Notes: generated by a model from the sequence alone, not told the origin. A stretch of DNA of 18,197 nt from Pseudomonadota bacterium (GCA_023436825.1 JAEZHS010000095.1:1-18197), one strand, 5' to 3'; positions 1 to 8,802 are shown, numbered from the stretch's first letter. Numbers and translations: made by a program.

Positions 1-46
1 GTCCTCTATTTTTTCTCCTGGGGCGCGCCGCCCCCGCCCGGTCCGC

Positions 47-63
47 GCCGGCCTACGGCCGGC
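47..63. other. Small perfect hairpin upstream of the SrfA-like gene
   Basis: GCCGGCC (47-53) and GGCCGGC (57-63) form a perfect 7-base-pair stem around a three-base loop (TAC). It lies about 60 bases before the start of the first gene. No T-run follows on the plus strand, so it is not a clear intrinsic terminator in that direction. A T-run at 9-14, at the very edge of the window, may belong to the end of an upstream gene that cannot be seen. The function is unknown. Confidence 0.35.
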
Positions 64-121
64 TGAATGACCTCAAGCGATCATCGCGTCGCCATAATCG
101 GCCGGTTATTTTGGCGGCGGA

Positions 122-1441
122 ATGGCCGGCCCGACCACGCTGATCGTCACCACGCAGAGCGGCGTGCGCCCCTTGGGCGTGCGCGGCGCGCCGCTGCACA
201 ACGCCGCCCCGCAGCTGCGCCGCGTGGTGCGCCGCCGGCTGGGCGACGACGCGGCCGGCCTTCTAGCCGATCCGCAGGCGCACGATAACGGCAAGTCGAT
301 CGACTGGTACGCCGACTGGCCGGGCCCGGTGCAGCCCCTGTCGGCGCTGGCGCCCGAACGGCGCGCCGACGTGCTGGCCCAGGTCGAGCGCATGCTGGCC
401 GAGATCCGACGCCTTGGCGACGCGCTGGCCGGCGCCGGCCCGCGCGAAGACATGGGCGTCGTCGGCCTGTCGCTACAGCTCGCCGCCCGCGCACCGGCCC
501 AGTCCTTCATCTTCATGGTCGGCGAGCGGCCCGTGATCGTGTGCTGGGGATACGAGAAGGAGGCCGCAGCCTCGCTGCTGCCGGCGACGCTGCCGCAGGC
601 GCCGGAGCCACCGGCGCGCCGCCCCGTGCTCGAGGCGCCCACGATCGCCGCTGCCTTGCCCGTCGTCAGGCCGGTGAGCACGACCATCCCGTGGCTGCGC
701 ACCCTGCTGCTTGCCCTGCCCTTGATGCTCCTGCTGCTGGGAGCGGCTTGGCTGCTGCGCGAGATTCTGCCGGCCGATCCGTCCCTGGCGCTGGCGACCC
801 GCGAAGGCCCGCCGGCGCCGCCGCCCAGGGAACCGCCGCCCGATCCGACGCCTGCCCTGAAAGCCGCCTTTTCGACCGAACGGTCGCGCGAGCGCATCCT
901 CAAGGTCGAGCTGTCGCTGGTCGAAGCCGAGCTCAAGAAGCGCATTGCCGACTGCAAGCCGCCGGAGCAGCCGAAGCCGCCGCCGCAGGTCGCCGTTGCT
1001 CCGCCGCCTCCCAAGCCTGCGCCGACGCCGGCTCCGGCGCCGGCACCACGCCAGACGCATCCCAACGACAACCGCCTGCGCCTGCCTGCGCCCACCAACG
1101 ACTACTCCTTCATGTCGGGGTGCTGGCGCACCGATCCGTTCCGCCACGAGCCGATGCAGGGCCAGCCCGGCGTGTCGTCCTACTGCTTCGACGCCAACGG
1201 AAACGGCCAGCTCGAATGGCGGCGCGGCCGCACCGCCTGCCGCACCCGCGCGCAAGCGCGCTTCGAGGGATCGCTGCTGCGCATCCGCGACGGCGATTCG
1301 TCGTGCAACGACGGCTCGCGCTGGTATGCCGACCAGCTCGTCTGCCAGCGCGGCGCCGACAATGTCGCGCAATGCAGCGGCCGCTCGCAGGGCATGTTCG
1401 GCCCCGTGACCTGGACGGTCAACCTGCACAAGCTGAACTGA
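122..1441 (+). CDS. SrfA-like single-pass membrane protein
   Basis: The product is 439 aa with no enzyme motif I recognise. Residues 1-145 form a globular part containing the IDWYADW segment (60-66) and a helical stretch (75-105). Residues 160-186 are a proline-rich linker. One strong hydrophobic helix (about 190-215) should span the inner membrane. Residues 250-277 look like a charged coiled coil, and 279-325 are a long Pro/Ala-rich spacer. A C-terminal domain (330-439) carries seven cysteines (C334, C355, C373, C395, C408, C418 plus C278 before the spacer) and would be periplasmic if the N-terminus is cytoplasmic. The IDWY segment followed by a helix, a central membrane helix and a C-terminal domain starting GCWR recall SrfA of the srfABC loci. 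That match is from memory. No srfB or srfC follows: the next gene is convergent 14 bases away. The ATG is preceded by a GGCGG-type ribosome site. Confidence 0.6.
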   Translation: MAGPTTLIVTTQSGVRPLGVRGAPLHNAAPQLRRVVRRRLGDDAAGLLADPQAHDNGKSIDWYADWPGPVQPLSALAPERRADVLAQVERMLAEIRRLGDALAGAGPREDMGVVGLSLQLAARAPAQSFIFMVGERPVIVCWGYEKEAAASLLPATLPQAPEPPARRPVLEAPTIAAALPVVRPVSTTIPWLRTLLLALPLMLLLLGAAWLLREILPADPSLALATREGPPAPPPREPPPDPTPALKAAFSTERSRERILKVELSLVEAELKKRIADCKPPEQPKPPPQVAVAPPPPKPAPTPAPAPAPRQTHPNDNRLRLPAPTNDYSFMSGCWRTDPFRHEPMQGQPGVSSYCFDANGNGQLEWRRGRTACRTRAQARFEGSLLRIRDGDSSCNDGSRWYADQLVCQRGADNVAQCSGRSQGMFGPVTWTVNLHKLN

Positions 1442-1455
1442 GCGCGTCCGCCAGG

Positions 1456-2139
1456 TCAGTCGACGACGTCGACCCCGATCGCAGAGATGGTCTCGCGCAA
1501 CCAGTCCGGCAGATCGCCCTGACCGATGGTCGCCGCCATCGCCGACTCGCGAGCCCTGATCGCCCGATGCCCCGCAACGGCGACGGCGATCTCGTCCTGG
1601 CGAACGACCACGATGCCGTCGCGGTCTCCGACGACGATATCACCGCTCGCGACCACGACGGGTCCGATCGGGACAGGAAAGCCGATCAGACCGGGGCCTG
1701 TCTTGAATGGTCCGCCCGGCATGACGCCGCGCGAGAAGACCGGGATGCCGAGCGAATCGAGATCATCGATATCGCGTGCCGGCCCGTCGCAGACGATCGC
1801 CGCGACACCGCGCGCACGAGCGAGGGCGACGAAGTTGGCGCCGATCAGTGCGGCGCCGTCGTGCCCGTCGTTGCCCAGCACCATGACATCGCCCGAGCGC
1901 ACCCACTGGAGCGCCGCCAGCGCCGCCACATTGTCGCGCGGGCGGCATTGCACCGTGAGCGCCGGCCCGGCGAACGCCGTCGCCGCGGTCACCGGACGGA
2001 TGGCTGCGGGCAACGCTCCACGCCGCCCCTGCCCGTCGCAGACAACGCTGCTGGACGCGCCCTTCAACTCCGCCCAGGCGGCCTCGGCGGGCCGTGGCCA
2101 GTCGCGGCGGGCGGTGATCCGCTTGTCGCTGAAAGCCAT
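1456..2139 (-). CDS. RraA-family protein (HMG/CHA aldolase-like)
   Basis: The product is 227 aa, starting at MAFSDKR, the usual size for the RraA / 4-hydroxy-4-methyl-2-oxoglutarate aldolase family. The family's active-site pattern is visible: a glycine-rich segment NDGHDGAALIG (90-100), then DGPARD, where R122 and D123 correspond to the substrate- and metal-binding arginine and aspartate. The typical closing GDIVVGDRDGIVVV (166-179) is also present. The family divides into metal-dependent aldolases/decarboxylases acting on oxaloacetate-like or hydroxy-keto acids, and RNase E inhibitors. The catabolic setting favours an enzyme. It is the last gene of the operon, and its ATG lies one base after the hyuB stop, so it is probably translationally coupled. 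The inferred role is late cleavage or decarboxylation of the product released by HyuAB. The exact reaction is not known. Confidence 0.85.
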   Translation of the reverse strand: MAFSDKRITARRDWPRPAEAAWAELKGASSSVVCDGQGRRGALPAAIRPVTAATAFAGPALTVQCRPRDNVAALAALQWVRSGDVMVLGNDGHDGAALIGANFVALARARGVAAIVCDGPARDIDDLDSLGIPVFSRGVMPGGPFKTGPGLIGFPVPIGPVVVASGDIVVGDRDGIVVVRQDEIAVAVAGHRAIRARESAMAATIGQGDLPDWLRETISAIGVDVVD

Positions 2140-2140
2140 C

Positions 2141-3808
2141 TCAGACCGCCGCCTTCTCGCGGCGGTCGGCCTCGGTCCGATCCAGCCCGTAATGGCGGAC
2201 AGCGCTATCGATGGTGATGAAGCCGTTCTCGAGATCCTCCAGCACCTTGCGGCGGGGCCGCTTGCGCGGGTCACCGAAGCCGCCACCGCCGGCATCGTCG
2301 ATCGAAAGCATGTCGCCCTCGGCGAGCTCGTAGCGTCCCTTGGGGTGCACCGCGTTGCCGTTGATGCTGAAGATGCGCGCCCCGCCGGGCCCGCCGCGGT
2401 GCAGACCAAGCGCCGGGAAATGCGTGCGCGACCCGAGCAGCGCGACACGCACCGGCCGACCGGTGTCGTTGCGCAGCTCGATGCGCTGGCCTAGTCCACC
2501 GCGCGATTCGCCGACCCCGCCGGAATCGACCCGCAGCACGCGCCGCACCAGCGTCATGCTGGTCAGCGTCTCCCAGGTCTCGGCCGGCATCGTCATCATG
2601 TTGGCCGGCGCCGGCGTCGCCGACAGCCCGTCGACGTCGCGCATAGCACCCAGCCCGCCGCTCGAGAAGAAGAGCGTCGAGAAGAACCGTCCGTCGCGGT
2701 GATGGCCGACCATGTTGATGGCGTTGAGCATGCCGGGATCGGCCTGGACCGCATCCGGGAGCGCCTCCGCCATCGCCCCGAAGACCAGCGGCACGACGAA
2801 ATGGCCGACCAGCAGCCGCGCGCCGGTCGCCGCCGGCAGGGCCGCGTTCAGGATGCAGCCCCCCGGCGCGCTTAGCTCGACCGGATTCACCGAGCCTTCG
2901 TTGTTCGGCACGCTCGGCAGGATCAGGCACTTCACCGCGTAGGCGCTCATGGCGCGCGTGTAACAGAGCGGGACATTGATGCCGGCGCGGATCTGCTCGC
3001 TCGTTCCCGTGTAGTCGATGTGGAGGCGTTCGCCCGAGACCTCGACCTTGCAGGCGAGCGTCACCGGCGTGTCGAAGGCCTCGACCTGGATCCTGTTGGC
3101 GTAGCTGCCGTCGGGGATTGCCCGGATGCGCGCGCGCATCGCCTGTTCGGACTGGCGCAGGATTGCCTGCGACAGCGGCCGCAGATCGTCCAACCCGTAC
3201 TCTTCCATGAGCTCGAGCATGAGCCGTGCGCCGACCTGGGTGCAGGTGACGTTGGCCATGATGTCGCCGAGCACCTGCTCCTGAACGCGCACGTTGGTCC
3301 GGATCAGCTCGACCAGCTCCTCGTTGAGCTCGCCGGCCCGGAACAGCTTGCAGATCGGGATCTGCAGCCCCTCTTCGTAGATCTCGGCATTCTCCGCCGA
3401 GATGCCGCGCCCGCCGATGTCCGGCAGGTGGCTGATGCTGAGCACGAAGCCGGCCAGCTTGCCGTTGCGGAAGATCGGGCTCATGACGTTCACGTCCCAG
3501 AGATGACCGGTCCCCTTCCAGGCGTCGTTGGTGAAAACCACGTCGCCCGGGCGCAGCGTCTCGGCCGGATAGCGGGCCAGCATGTGGCGCAGCGTCTGCG
3601 GTCCGGTACCGATGAAGACGGGCTGGCTGAACGCGCCCTGCGCCAGAGAGTTGCCGTCGGCGTCGAACAGCACGCAGGCGAGGTCGTAGTTCTCGCGCAC
3701 GATCGACGAGAACGAGGTGCGCACCAGTACCTCGACCGTCTCGTTGGCGATGGCGATGAGGCGGTCCCAGAGGATGCCGAGGCTGACGGCGTCGAACTGT
3801 TGCATCAT
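2141..3808 (-). CDS. hyuB: Hydantoinase B / oxoprolinase family subunit (HyuB-like)
   Basis: The product is 555 aa, full length for a stand-alone Hydantoinase_B subunit. The start MMQQFD is chosen because AGGAGAA sits just upstream and homologues begin at this region; the reading frame stays open further upstream inside hyuA. Visible family marks are VRTSFSSIVREN near the N-terminus, NDAWKGTGHLWD and SHLPDIGGRGIS (Asp/His-rich, likely metal-binding), GTSEQIRAGINVPL in the middle, and the C-terminal GGGGFGDP signature. With HyuA it should form the ATP-dependent ring-opening enzyme group that includes 5-oxoprolinase, N-methylhydantoinase and the acetone/acetophenone carboxylases. HyuB starts 13 bases after hyuA, and rraA-like follows one base after its stop. 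The substrate cannot be told from sequence. Confidence 0.9.
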   Translation of the reverse strand: MMQQFDAVSLGILWDRLIAIANETVEVLVRTSFSSIVRENYDLACVLFDADGNSLAQGAFSQPVFIGTGPQTLRHMLARYPAETLRPGDVVFTNDAWKGTGHLWDVNVMSPIFRNGKLAGFVLSISHLPDIGGRGISAENAEIYEEGLQIPICKLFRAGELNEELVELIRTNVRVQEQVLGDIMANVTCTQVGARLMLELMEEYGLDDLRPLSQAILRQSEQAMRARIRAIPDGSYANRIQVEAFDTPVTLACKVEVSGERLHIDYTGTSEQIRAGINVPLCYTRAMSAYAVKCLILPSVPNNEGSVNPVELSAPGGCILNAALPAATGARLLVGHFVVPLVFGAMAEALPDAVQADPGMLNAINMVGHHRDGRFFSTLFFSSGGLGAMRDVDGLSATPAPANMMTMPAETWETLTSMTLVRRVLRVDSGGVGESRGGLGQRIELRNDTGRPVRVALLGSRTHFPALGLHRGGPGGARIFSINGNAVHPKGRYELAEGDMLSIDDAGGGGFGDPRKRPRRKVLEDLENGFITIDSAVRHYGLDRTEADRREKAAV

Positions 3809-3821
3809 TCCGTTCTCCTGA

Positions 3822-5936
3822 TCAGCCTTCGGTGCCCGTGCGCGCAGCGGCCGCGACGGGGATTTCAGCGACGAGATTTCCCTTGCCGTCGATGCGGGCG
3901 ACGTCGCCCGGGCCGAGCACGCATGTCGATTCCTGCTCCTCGACGAAAGCCGGCCCGACGACTTCCTCTCCTTCGCGCAGCGCATAGCGGTCATAGACGG
4001 CTGCCTCGACGAAGTCGCCAAGGTCGGGGAACCAGGCGCGGCGCCTGCCCTTCAACGCCCTTGCGCTGGGCGTCACGCCCACGAGGTGCGTGCCGGCTGC
4101 CTTGGCGGGCTGCGGCCCCGTCGCCTCGACCTTCCAGTTCATGATCTCGAGCGGCTCCTTGAGGTAGCTGATCGAGAAGATCTTGGCGTAGGCCTGGGCA
4201 AAGCGGCCCGGCAGCGCGCGATAGGCGTCGCCGGATGGCATCCCGCGCGGCACCTCGACCTCGATCTCGTAGCCCTGGCCGACATAGCGCATGTCCAGCC
4301 GGTGCACGATCGAGATGTCGCCGGCCGCAACCCCGGCTGCCCGCAGGAACGCCGAGGCGCCCCCCGACAGTTCGTCGAGCACGGCCGCGAAGCGTTCCTC
4401 GTTCAGGTCGTCGTAGGCGATGCGCTGGGTGCGCGCGGTCTCGAAGCTGAGCGGACTCACCAGCATGCCGAAGGCCGACATGACACCCGAGCCAAGCGGG
4501 AAAACGACATGCGGGATGCGCAGCTTGCGAGCGATGCGCGTGGCATGGGCCGGTCCCGAGCCGCCGAAAGCCACCATGCTGGCGGATCGGTAGTCGAACC
4601 CGAGCTCGGAGGCGTGGACACGGAAGGCGCGCGCCACGTCCTCGTTGATGATCTCGTGGATACCCCAGGCGGCGCGCGTCAGGTCGATGCCGAGCTTGTC
4701 GGCGATCCCGGCCTGCACGACGCGCGCGGCGGCGTCGACGTCGAGCTTCATCTTGCCGCCCAGGAAGTAGGCCGGATCGTAGTAGCCCAGCAGCAGGTTG
4801 GCGTCGGTGAGCGTCGGCGCCGTGCCGCCGCGGCCGTAGCAGGCCGGTCCGGGATCGGCGCCGGCGCTGCGCGGACCGACGCGGATGACGCCGCGCTCGT
4901 CGAGCTCGGCGATGCTGCCGCCGCCGGCGCCGATCTCGATCATGTCGATGACGGGGATCTTCGCCGGCAGTCCGCTGCCGTGCTTGAACTCGTGGATGCG
5001 CGCGACCTCGATCTCGTACTTCTTGACCGGCGCGCCGCCGCGCACGATTGCGCCCTTGGCCGTGGTGCCGCCCATGTCGAACGACAGCAGTCGGTCGATG
5101 CCCATCGTGCGCCCGTGGAAGCTCGACATGAGCACGCCCGCTGCCGGCCCCGATTCCAGCATGCGCACCGGGTAGCGGCGCGCCGTGTCGGCGGTCACCG
5201 TGCCGCCGCTCGAGGTCATGATGTGGAACAGGCCGTTGAAGCCGCGACCGGTCAGCCCCTGCTCGATTCGCGACAGGTAGCGGTCGACGATCGGCTGCGT
5301 GTAGGCGTTCATCGCCGTCGTCGTCCACCGCTCGTACTCGCGCATGAACGGAAAGACGTCGGCCGAAGTCGAGACGTAGAGGGTGGGATGACGGCGTCGG
5401 ACGATCCGGGCCACCTCGATTTCGTGGCTGGGGTTGGTGAAGGCATGCAGGAAGCAGATCGCGACCGACTGCGCGCCGCGCTCGACGAGGTCGTCTATCG
5501 CGGCGGCGACCTCCGCCTCGTCGGGTGCGCGCTCGACATGACCGTCATAGCGGATGCGCTCGGCGACCTCGGCCCGCAGGTGCCGCGGCACCACCGGCTC
5601 GGGCAGGCGGATGCGCAGATCATAGAGGTCGTATCGCGTCTCCTGCGCGACATCGAGCACGTCGCGAAAGCCCGCGGTCACCAGCATTGCCGTCGGCACG
5701 CCCTTGCGCTCGATCAGCGCATTGGTAACCAGGGTCGAGCCGTGGATCACAGCCGTGAGCTGGCCGATGGCGACCTTGCGGCGCACCAACAGGGCGTCGA
5801 TGCCCTCGAGGACCGCCTCCGACGGGTCGCGCGGCGTGGTGAGCTGCTTGTGGATGGCGATGGCGCCGGTGCTGTCGTCGATGAGCGTGAAATCGGTGAA
5901 GGTGCCGCCGATGTCGACACCGATGCGATAGGACAT
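3822..5936 (-). CDS. hyuA: Hydantoinase A / oxoprolinase family subunit (HyuA-like)
   Basis: The product is 704 aa, the usual length for a separate HyuA chain (fused 5-oxoprolinases are near 1,200-1,300 aa). The N-terminal Hydant_A_N domain opens with DIGGTFTDF (8-16), an ASKHA-type phosphate-binding loop. The second phosphate motif is FDMGGTTAK (286-294), with ESGPAAG (261-267) and IGAGGGSIA (335-343) nearby. AGADPGPACYGRGG (358-371) and VAFGGSGPAHA (455-465) are strongly typical of the family. It should bind ATP and phosphorylate the ring carbonyl of a lactam, hydantoin or ketone before hydrolysis or carboxylation together with HyuB. The ATG follows the dctM stop by 9 bases with GGGAAG as ribosome site. 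The family call is firm; the substrate is open. Confidence 0.93.
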   Translation of the reverse strand: MSYRIGVDIGGTFTDFTLIDDSTGAIAIHKQLTTPRDPSEAVLEGIDALLVRRKVAIGQLTAVIHGSTLVTNALIERKGVPTAMLVTAGFRDVLDVAQETRYDLYDLRIRLPEPVVPRHLRAEVAERIRYDGHVERAPDEAEVAAAIDDLVERGAQSVAICFLHAFTNPSHEIEVARIVRRRHPTLYVSTSADVFPFMREYERWTTTAMNAYTQPIVDRYLSRIEQGLTGRGFNGLFHIMTSSGGTVTADTARRYPVRMLESGPAAGVLMSSFHGRTMGIDRLLSFDMGGTTAKGAIVRGGAPVKKYEIEVARIHEFKHGSGLPAKIPVIDMIEIGAGGGSIAELDERGVIRVGPRSAGADPGPACYGRGGTAPTLTDANLLLGYYDPAYFLGGKMKLDVDAAARVVQAGIADKLGIDLTRAAWGIHEIINEDVARAFRVHASELGFDYRSASMVAFGGSGPAHATRIARKLRIPHVVFPLGSGVMSAFGMLVSPLSFETARTQRIAYDDLNEERFAAVLDELSGGASAFLRAAGVAAGDISIVHRLDMRYVGQGYEIEVEVPRGMPSGDAYRALPGRFAQAYAKIFSISYLKEPLEIMNWKVEATGPQPAKAAGTHLVGVTPSARALKGRRRAWFPDLGDFVEAAVYDRYALREGEEVVGPAFVEEQESTCVLGPGDVARIDGKGNLVAEIPVAAAARTGTEG

Positions 5937-5945
5937 CGTCTTCCC

Positions 5946-7229
5946 TTAGAGGTTGCGGATGAGCTGGGGCAGCCAGGTCGCGAGGTCCGGCCAGAAGATG
6001 ATCGCCACCACGACGCCGAACTGGATGGCGATGAAGGGTATGAGCTCGCGCGACAGCGTGCCGAGCGATATCTTGTTGACGCCGGTCATGACGAAGAGCA
6101 GAGCGCCAACCGGCGGCGTCAGCATCCCGATGATCAGCGTCAGGATGAAGACGGTGGCGAAATGGATCGAATCGATGCCGAACTTGGGCGCCATCGGCGC
6201 GAAGATCGGCACCAGCAGGATGTAGGCCGACGCCGGCTCGATGAAGATGCCGACGATCACCAGCATCACGAAGACGGCAAGCAGGAAGGCCGTCGGCCCC
6301 GCCGAGATGTCGCGGAAGAAGTCGCCGATCAGCTCCGGGATGCCGGAGATCGAGAACAGGAAGGTCAGGGGCGAGGCGAAGGCGATCAGCGCTCCCACCA
6401 CCGCCGAGGTCACGACGGCGCGCAGGAAGATCCCCGGCAACGCCTTGAAGCGCAGCGTCCGCGTGATGAGGAAGCCGGCCAGCAGCGCATAGGCGACGGC
6501 GATCGCCCCGCCCTCGGTGGCGGTGAAGGCGCCGAACACGATGCCGCCGATGACGACGACCGGCATCAGCAGCACGAGGAAGGCCTGGCGCAGGCGCGTC
6601 AGGAACACGCCGAAGCTGAACGCGCTGCCGGTGCGCGGATAGCCGCGGCGGACGGCGATGATGTAGATCGCCACCATCATGCCGAGGCCGATCAGCAGTC
6701 CCGGGATGAAGCCGGCGGCGAACAGGTCCGACACCGGCACGAGGCTGCCGGCGAGCGTGGCATAGAGGATCATCGGCGTGCTGGGCGGGATGATCGGCCC
6801 GAGGTTGGCGGCCGCGGCGATCACGCCGCTGCTGAACGGCACGCCGTAGGCCTTGGCCATCGGCCGCCCCATCGCCGCGTTCAGCGCCACGGCGTCAGCC
6901 ACCGCGGTGCCCGAGACCATCGACAGGCCGACACCCGAGAGCACGCAGGACTGGGCGAGCCCGCCCCGGATGTTGCCGACGACGGCGTTCGCCAGCGCCA
7001 CGAGGCGCTGCATGATGCCGCCCTCGACCATCAGCTCGCCGGCGAGCATGAAGAACGGAATGGCCATCAAGGGGAACGAATCGACCGAGAACACCATCTT
7101 CTCGGCCAAAACGTTGAACGGCATGCCGGCCCACAGCAAACCGGCCAGCGCCGACAGGCCGAAGGCGAAGGCGATCGGCACGCCGAGGATCGCGAAGACC
7201 GCAAAGGCGGCGACGAGAAGGCCGGTCAA
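5946..7229 (-). CDS. dctM: TRAP transporter large membrane subunit (DctM)
   Basis: The product is 427 aa and strongly hydrophobic throughout, the right length for the 12-helix DctM subunit that carries the ion-coupled transport pathway. Family landmarks are visible: MVSGTAVADAVAL near residue 104, NLGPIIPPSTPM in the first half, FTATEGGA in the centre and MLTPPVGALLF near the end. The start appears to be TTG, overlapping the dctQ stop in the string TTGA. GGGAGG lies six bases before the TTG, and no better ATG or GTG is in frame nearby. This arrangement suggests coupled translation with dctQ. It works with DctQ and DctP to import an organic acid using a sodium or proton gradient. Confidence 0.93.
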   Translation of the reverse strand: MTGLLVAAFAVFAILGVPIAFAFGLSALAGLLWAGMPFNVLAEKMVFSVDSFPLMAIPFFMLAGELMVEGGIMQRLVALANAVVGNIRGGLAQSCVLSGVGLSMVSGTAVADAVALNAAMGRPMAKAYGVPFSSGVIAAAANLGPIIPPSTPMILYATLAGSLVPVSDLFAAGFIPGLLIGLGMMVAIYIIAVRRGYPRTGSAFSFGVFLTRLRQAFLVLLMPVVVIGGIVFGAFTATEGGAIAVAYALLAGFLITRTLRFKALPGIFLRAVVTSAVVGALIAFASPLTFLFSISGIPELIGDFFRDISAGPTAFLLAVFVMLVIVGIFIEPASAYILLVPIFAPMAPKFGIDSIHFATVFILTLIIGMLTPPVGALLFVMTGVNKISLGTLSRELIPFIAIQFGVVVAIIFWPDLATWLPQLIRNL

Positions 7230-7744
7230 TCGACGCCTCCCGGCAGCTCATGATCCTCGACGAGCGTGCGGCTTCCGCGGAAGCAGATCGCCAGCAGGTA
7301 GACCACGCTCACCGCCATCGAGATGGTGACCGGCAGGTAGAAGAGCCCGGCGCTGAGCGGCAGGGTGTTGAGCTGCTGGTCCCAGTTGAACAGCATGATG
7401 TCGAGGCTCTTCCAGAAGATCACCGCGAGCAGAATGGCGCTGAACACCGCTCCGATGCGGATCACCGCCCGCACCCAGCGCTGCGCCAGAACGGCGTCGA
7501 GGAACTCGATGCCGACGTGCCGCCCGCGGCTGAGCGCGAGCGGAAAGCCGAGGAAGATCGCCCACACGAACATCAGCCGTGCCAGCTCGTTGGCGAAGAC
7601 GATCGAATCTGCGAACACGTAGCGCGCCACCACGTCGGCCGTGACCAGGATCACGACGAGTGCCGTCGCCACCGACGAGGCGACGATCAGCGCCGCCTCG
7701 ACCGGCCGCAGGAAGCGCGGCAATCCCGGCAGGTTCACGGTCAC
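7226..7744 (-). CDS. dctQ: TRAP transporter small membrane subunit (DctQ)
   Basis: The product is 172 aa with four hydrophobic helices, typical of DctQ. Recognisable segments are ADVVARYVF after helix 1, ELARLMFVWAIFLGFPLALSRG (split across helix 2 and its loop), and HVGIEFLD. The start is taken as GTG at 7744, one base after the dctP stop. A second GTG two codons later is possible, because the dctP stop region itself offers GAGG as ribosome site. Its stop overlaps the TTG of dctM. The small subunit scaffolds DctM and helps receive the substrate from DctP. Confidence 0.9.
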   Translation of the reverse strand: MTVNLPGLPRFLRPVEAALIVASSVATALVVILVTADVVARYVFADSIVFANELARLMFVWAIFLGFPLALSRGRHVGIEFLDAVLAQRWVRAVIRIGAVFSAILLAVIFWKSLDIMLFNWDQQLNTLPLSAGLFYLPVTISMAVSVVYLLAICFRGSRTLVEDHELPGGVD

Positions 7745-7745
7745 C

Positions 7746-8762
7746 TCAGTTGGCCGACCGTGCGGCGGCGATGAAGCGCTTCACGAAGTCGGCGCCGAGC
7801 TCGCGCTCGATCTTGGGATAGATCGGCGCGATCGCGTCCTCGAAGGCCTTGCGCTGCGCCGGCGTCAGCGCCGTGATCTCGACGCCGTTGCTGACGAGGT
7901 TCTGCTTGTACTTTTCCTCTTCCTCGGCCGCGTAGCGACGCTGCAGCGCGGTCGTCTTCGCCGCCGCGGCCAGGATCGCCGCTCGATCGGCGGGGCTCAT
8001 CTTGTCGAGCATCCGCTTGGAGCCGAGGAAGGTCAGGATGTCGTAGAAGTGCCCCGTCTCGGTGAGGTACTTCTGCTTGGCTTCATAGAGCTTGAACAAG
8101 CTGATGACCGAGAAGGGATTCTCCTGGCCGTCGGCCACGCCCTGGCTGAGGGCAGCGAAGAGCTCCTGGCCGTCGATCTGGACGGGGTTGGCGCCCAGCA
8201 GGCGGAAGGTCTCGATGTGGACGGGATTGGACTGCAGGCGGATCTTCAGGCCCTTGAGGTCGGCCGGCGTCGAGACCTTCTTGCGCGAGGTGGTGAGATG
8301 GCGGAAGCCGAGCTCCATGAAGCCCAGCGTGGCGAAGCCGGAATTCTCGAGCGCCTTCCTGATCTCCTCGCCGGCCGGGCCGTCGAAGGCGCGAAAGGCG
8401 TGCTCGCGGTCGGGGAACAGGAACGGCAGGCCGGCGACGCCGAGCTTGGGCACGTAGCTCGTCACCCACGCGGCCGAGACGAAGCAGCCGAAGATCGTGC
8501 CGTTGCGGGTCTGCTGAACGACCTCGGCGTTCCCGCCGAGCTGCGAATCCGAATAGATCTCGACCTTGTAGCGGCCCTGCGTCGCCTTCGCGACCTCGGG
8601 CACGAAGACCTCCTTGATCGCCCGCACCGAGGAGTGCTCGCCGAACACCACCGCGCCGACCCGCAGCACTTCCTGCGCCGACGCCCCGCCACCGCCGGCG
8701 ATCGCGCCGACGGCGACAATTCCGATCATTCCCACAAGCCGATGTACGATGCTGCGCATCAT
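7746..8762 (-). CDS. dctP: TRAP transporter solute-binding protein (DctP family)
   Basis: The product is 338 aa from MMRSIV. An open frame extends 16 codons further upstream, but the MM start is preferred because it gives a clean signal peptide (positive R3/H7/R8, hydrophobic 9-22, cleavage near ASA-Q at 28-30) and a GGGG-rich ribosome site sits just before it. The mature protein is periplasmic. DctP family marks include LKGLKIRLQSNP, with R175 at the place of the arginine that binds the ligand carboxylate in TRAP binding proteins, and ALSQGVADGQENP (204-216). The ligand is therefore probably a carboxylic acid. It is the first gene of the catabolic operon, divergent from the GntR regulator, and likely under its control. 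Confidence 0.92.
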   Translation of the reverse strand: MMRSIVHRLVGMIGIVAVGAIAGGGGASAQEVLRVGAVVFGEHSSVRAIKEVFVPEVAKATQGRYKVEIYSDSQLGGNAEVVQQTRNGTIFGCFVSAAWVTSYVPKLGVAGLPFLFPDREHAFRAFDGPAGEEIRKALENSGFATLGFMELGFRHLTTSRKKVSTPADLKGLKIRLQSNPVHIETFRLLGANPVQIDGQELFAALSQGVADGQENPFSVISLFKLYEAKQKYLTETGHFYDILTFLGSKRMLDKMSPADRAAILAAAAKTTALQRRYAAEEEEKYKQNLVSNGVEITALTPAQRKAFEDAIAPIYPKIERELGADFVKRFIAAARSAN

Positions 8763-8788
8763 GATCCCCCACCCCTCATTCTTGTTCC

Positions 8789-8800
8789 GGCCGATCGGCC
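8789..8800. repeat. Perfect 12-base palindrome in the gntR-dctP control region
   Basis: GGCCGATCGGCC is a perfect palindrome. It lies 14 bases left of the candidate operator and inside the predicted dctP leader. It could be a second protein-binding site or a small hairpin in the transcript. GC-rich palindromes of this size also occur by chance in this type of genome, so the assignment is weak. Confidence 0.3.
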
Positions 8801-8802
8801 TG

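Noticed and set aside
106..1098. Long minus-strand open frame opposite the SrfA-like gene
   Set aside because: Its translation is low-complexity (Gly/Ala/Ser/Arg runs) and has no motif; GC-rich codon structure of the plus-strand gene keeps the opposite frame open.
1190..1227. DANGNGQLEW in the SrfA-like protein, resembling an EF-hand calcium loop
   Set aside because: The glutamate required at position 12 of the loop is an arginine, and no flanking EF helices are evident.
541..2217. 558-aa plus-strand open frame crossing the ends of two convergent genes
   Set aside because: It spans the SrfA-like stop and the RraA-like gene in the wrong frame, has Arg/Ala-rich composition and no recognisable domain.
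4086..7253. 1055-aa plus-strand open frame over hyuA and dctM
   Set aside because: It is antisense to two well-supported genes and consists mostly of His/Arg/Asp/Gly-rich low-complexity sequence, typical of a shadow frame.
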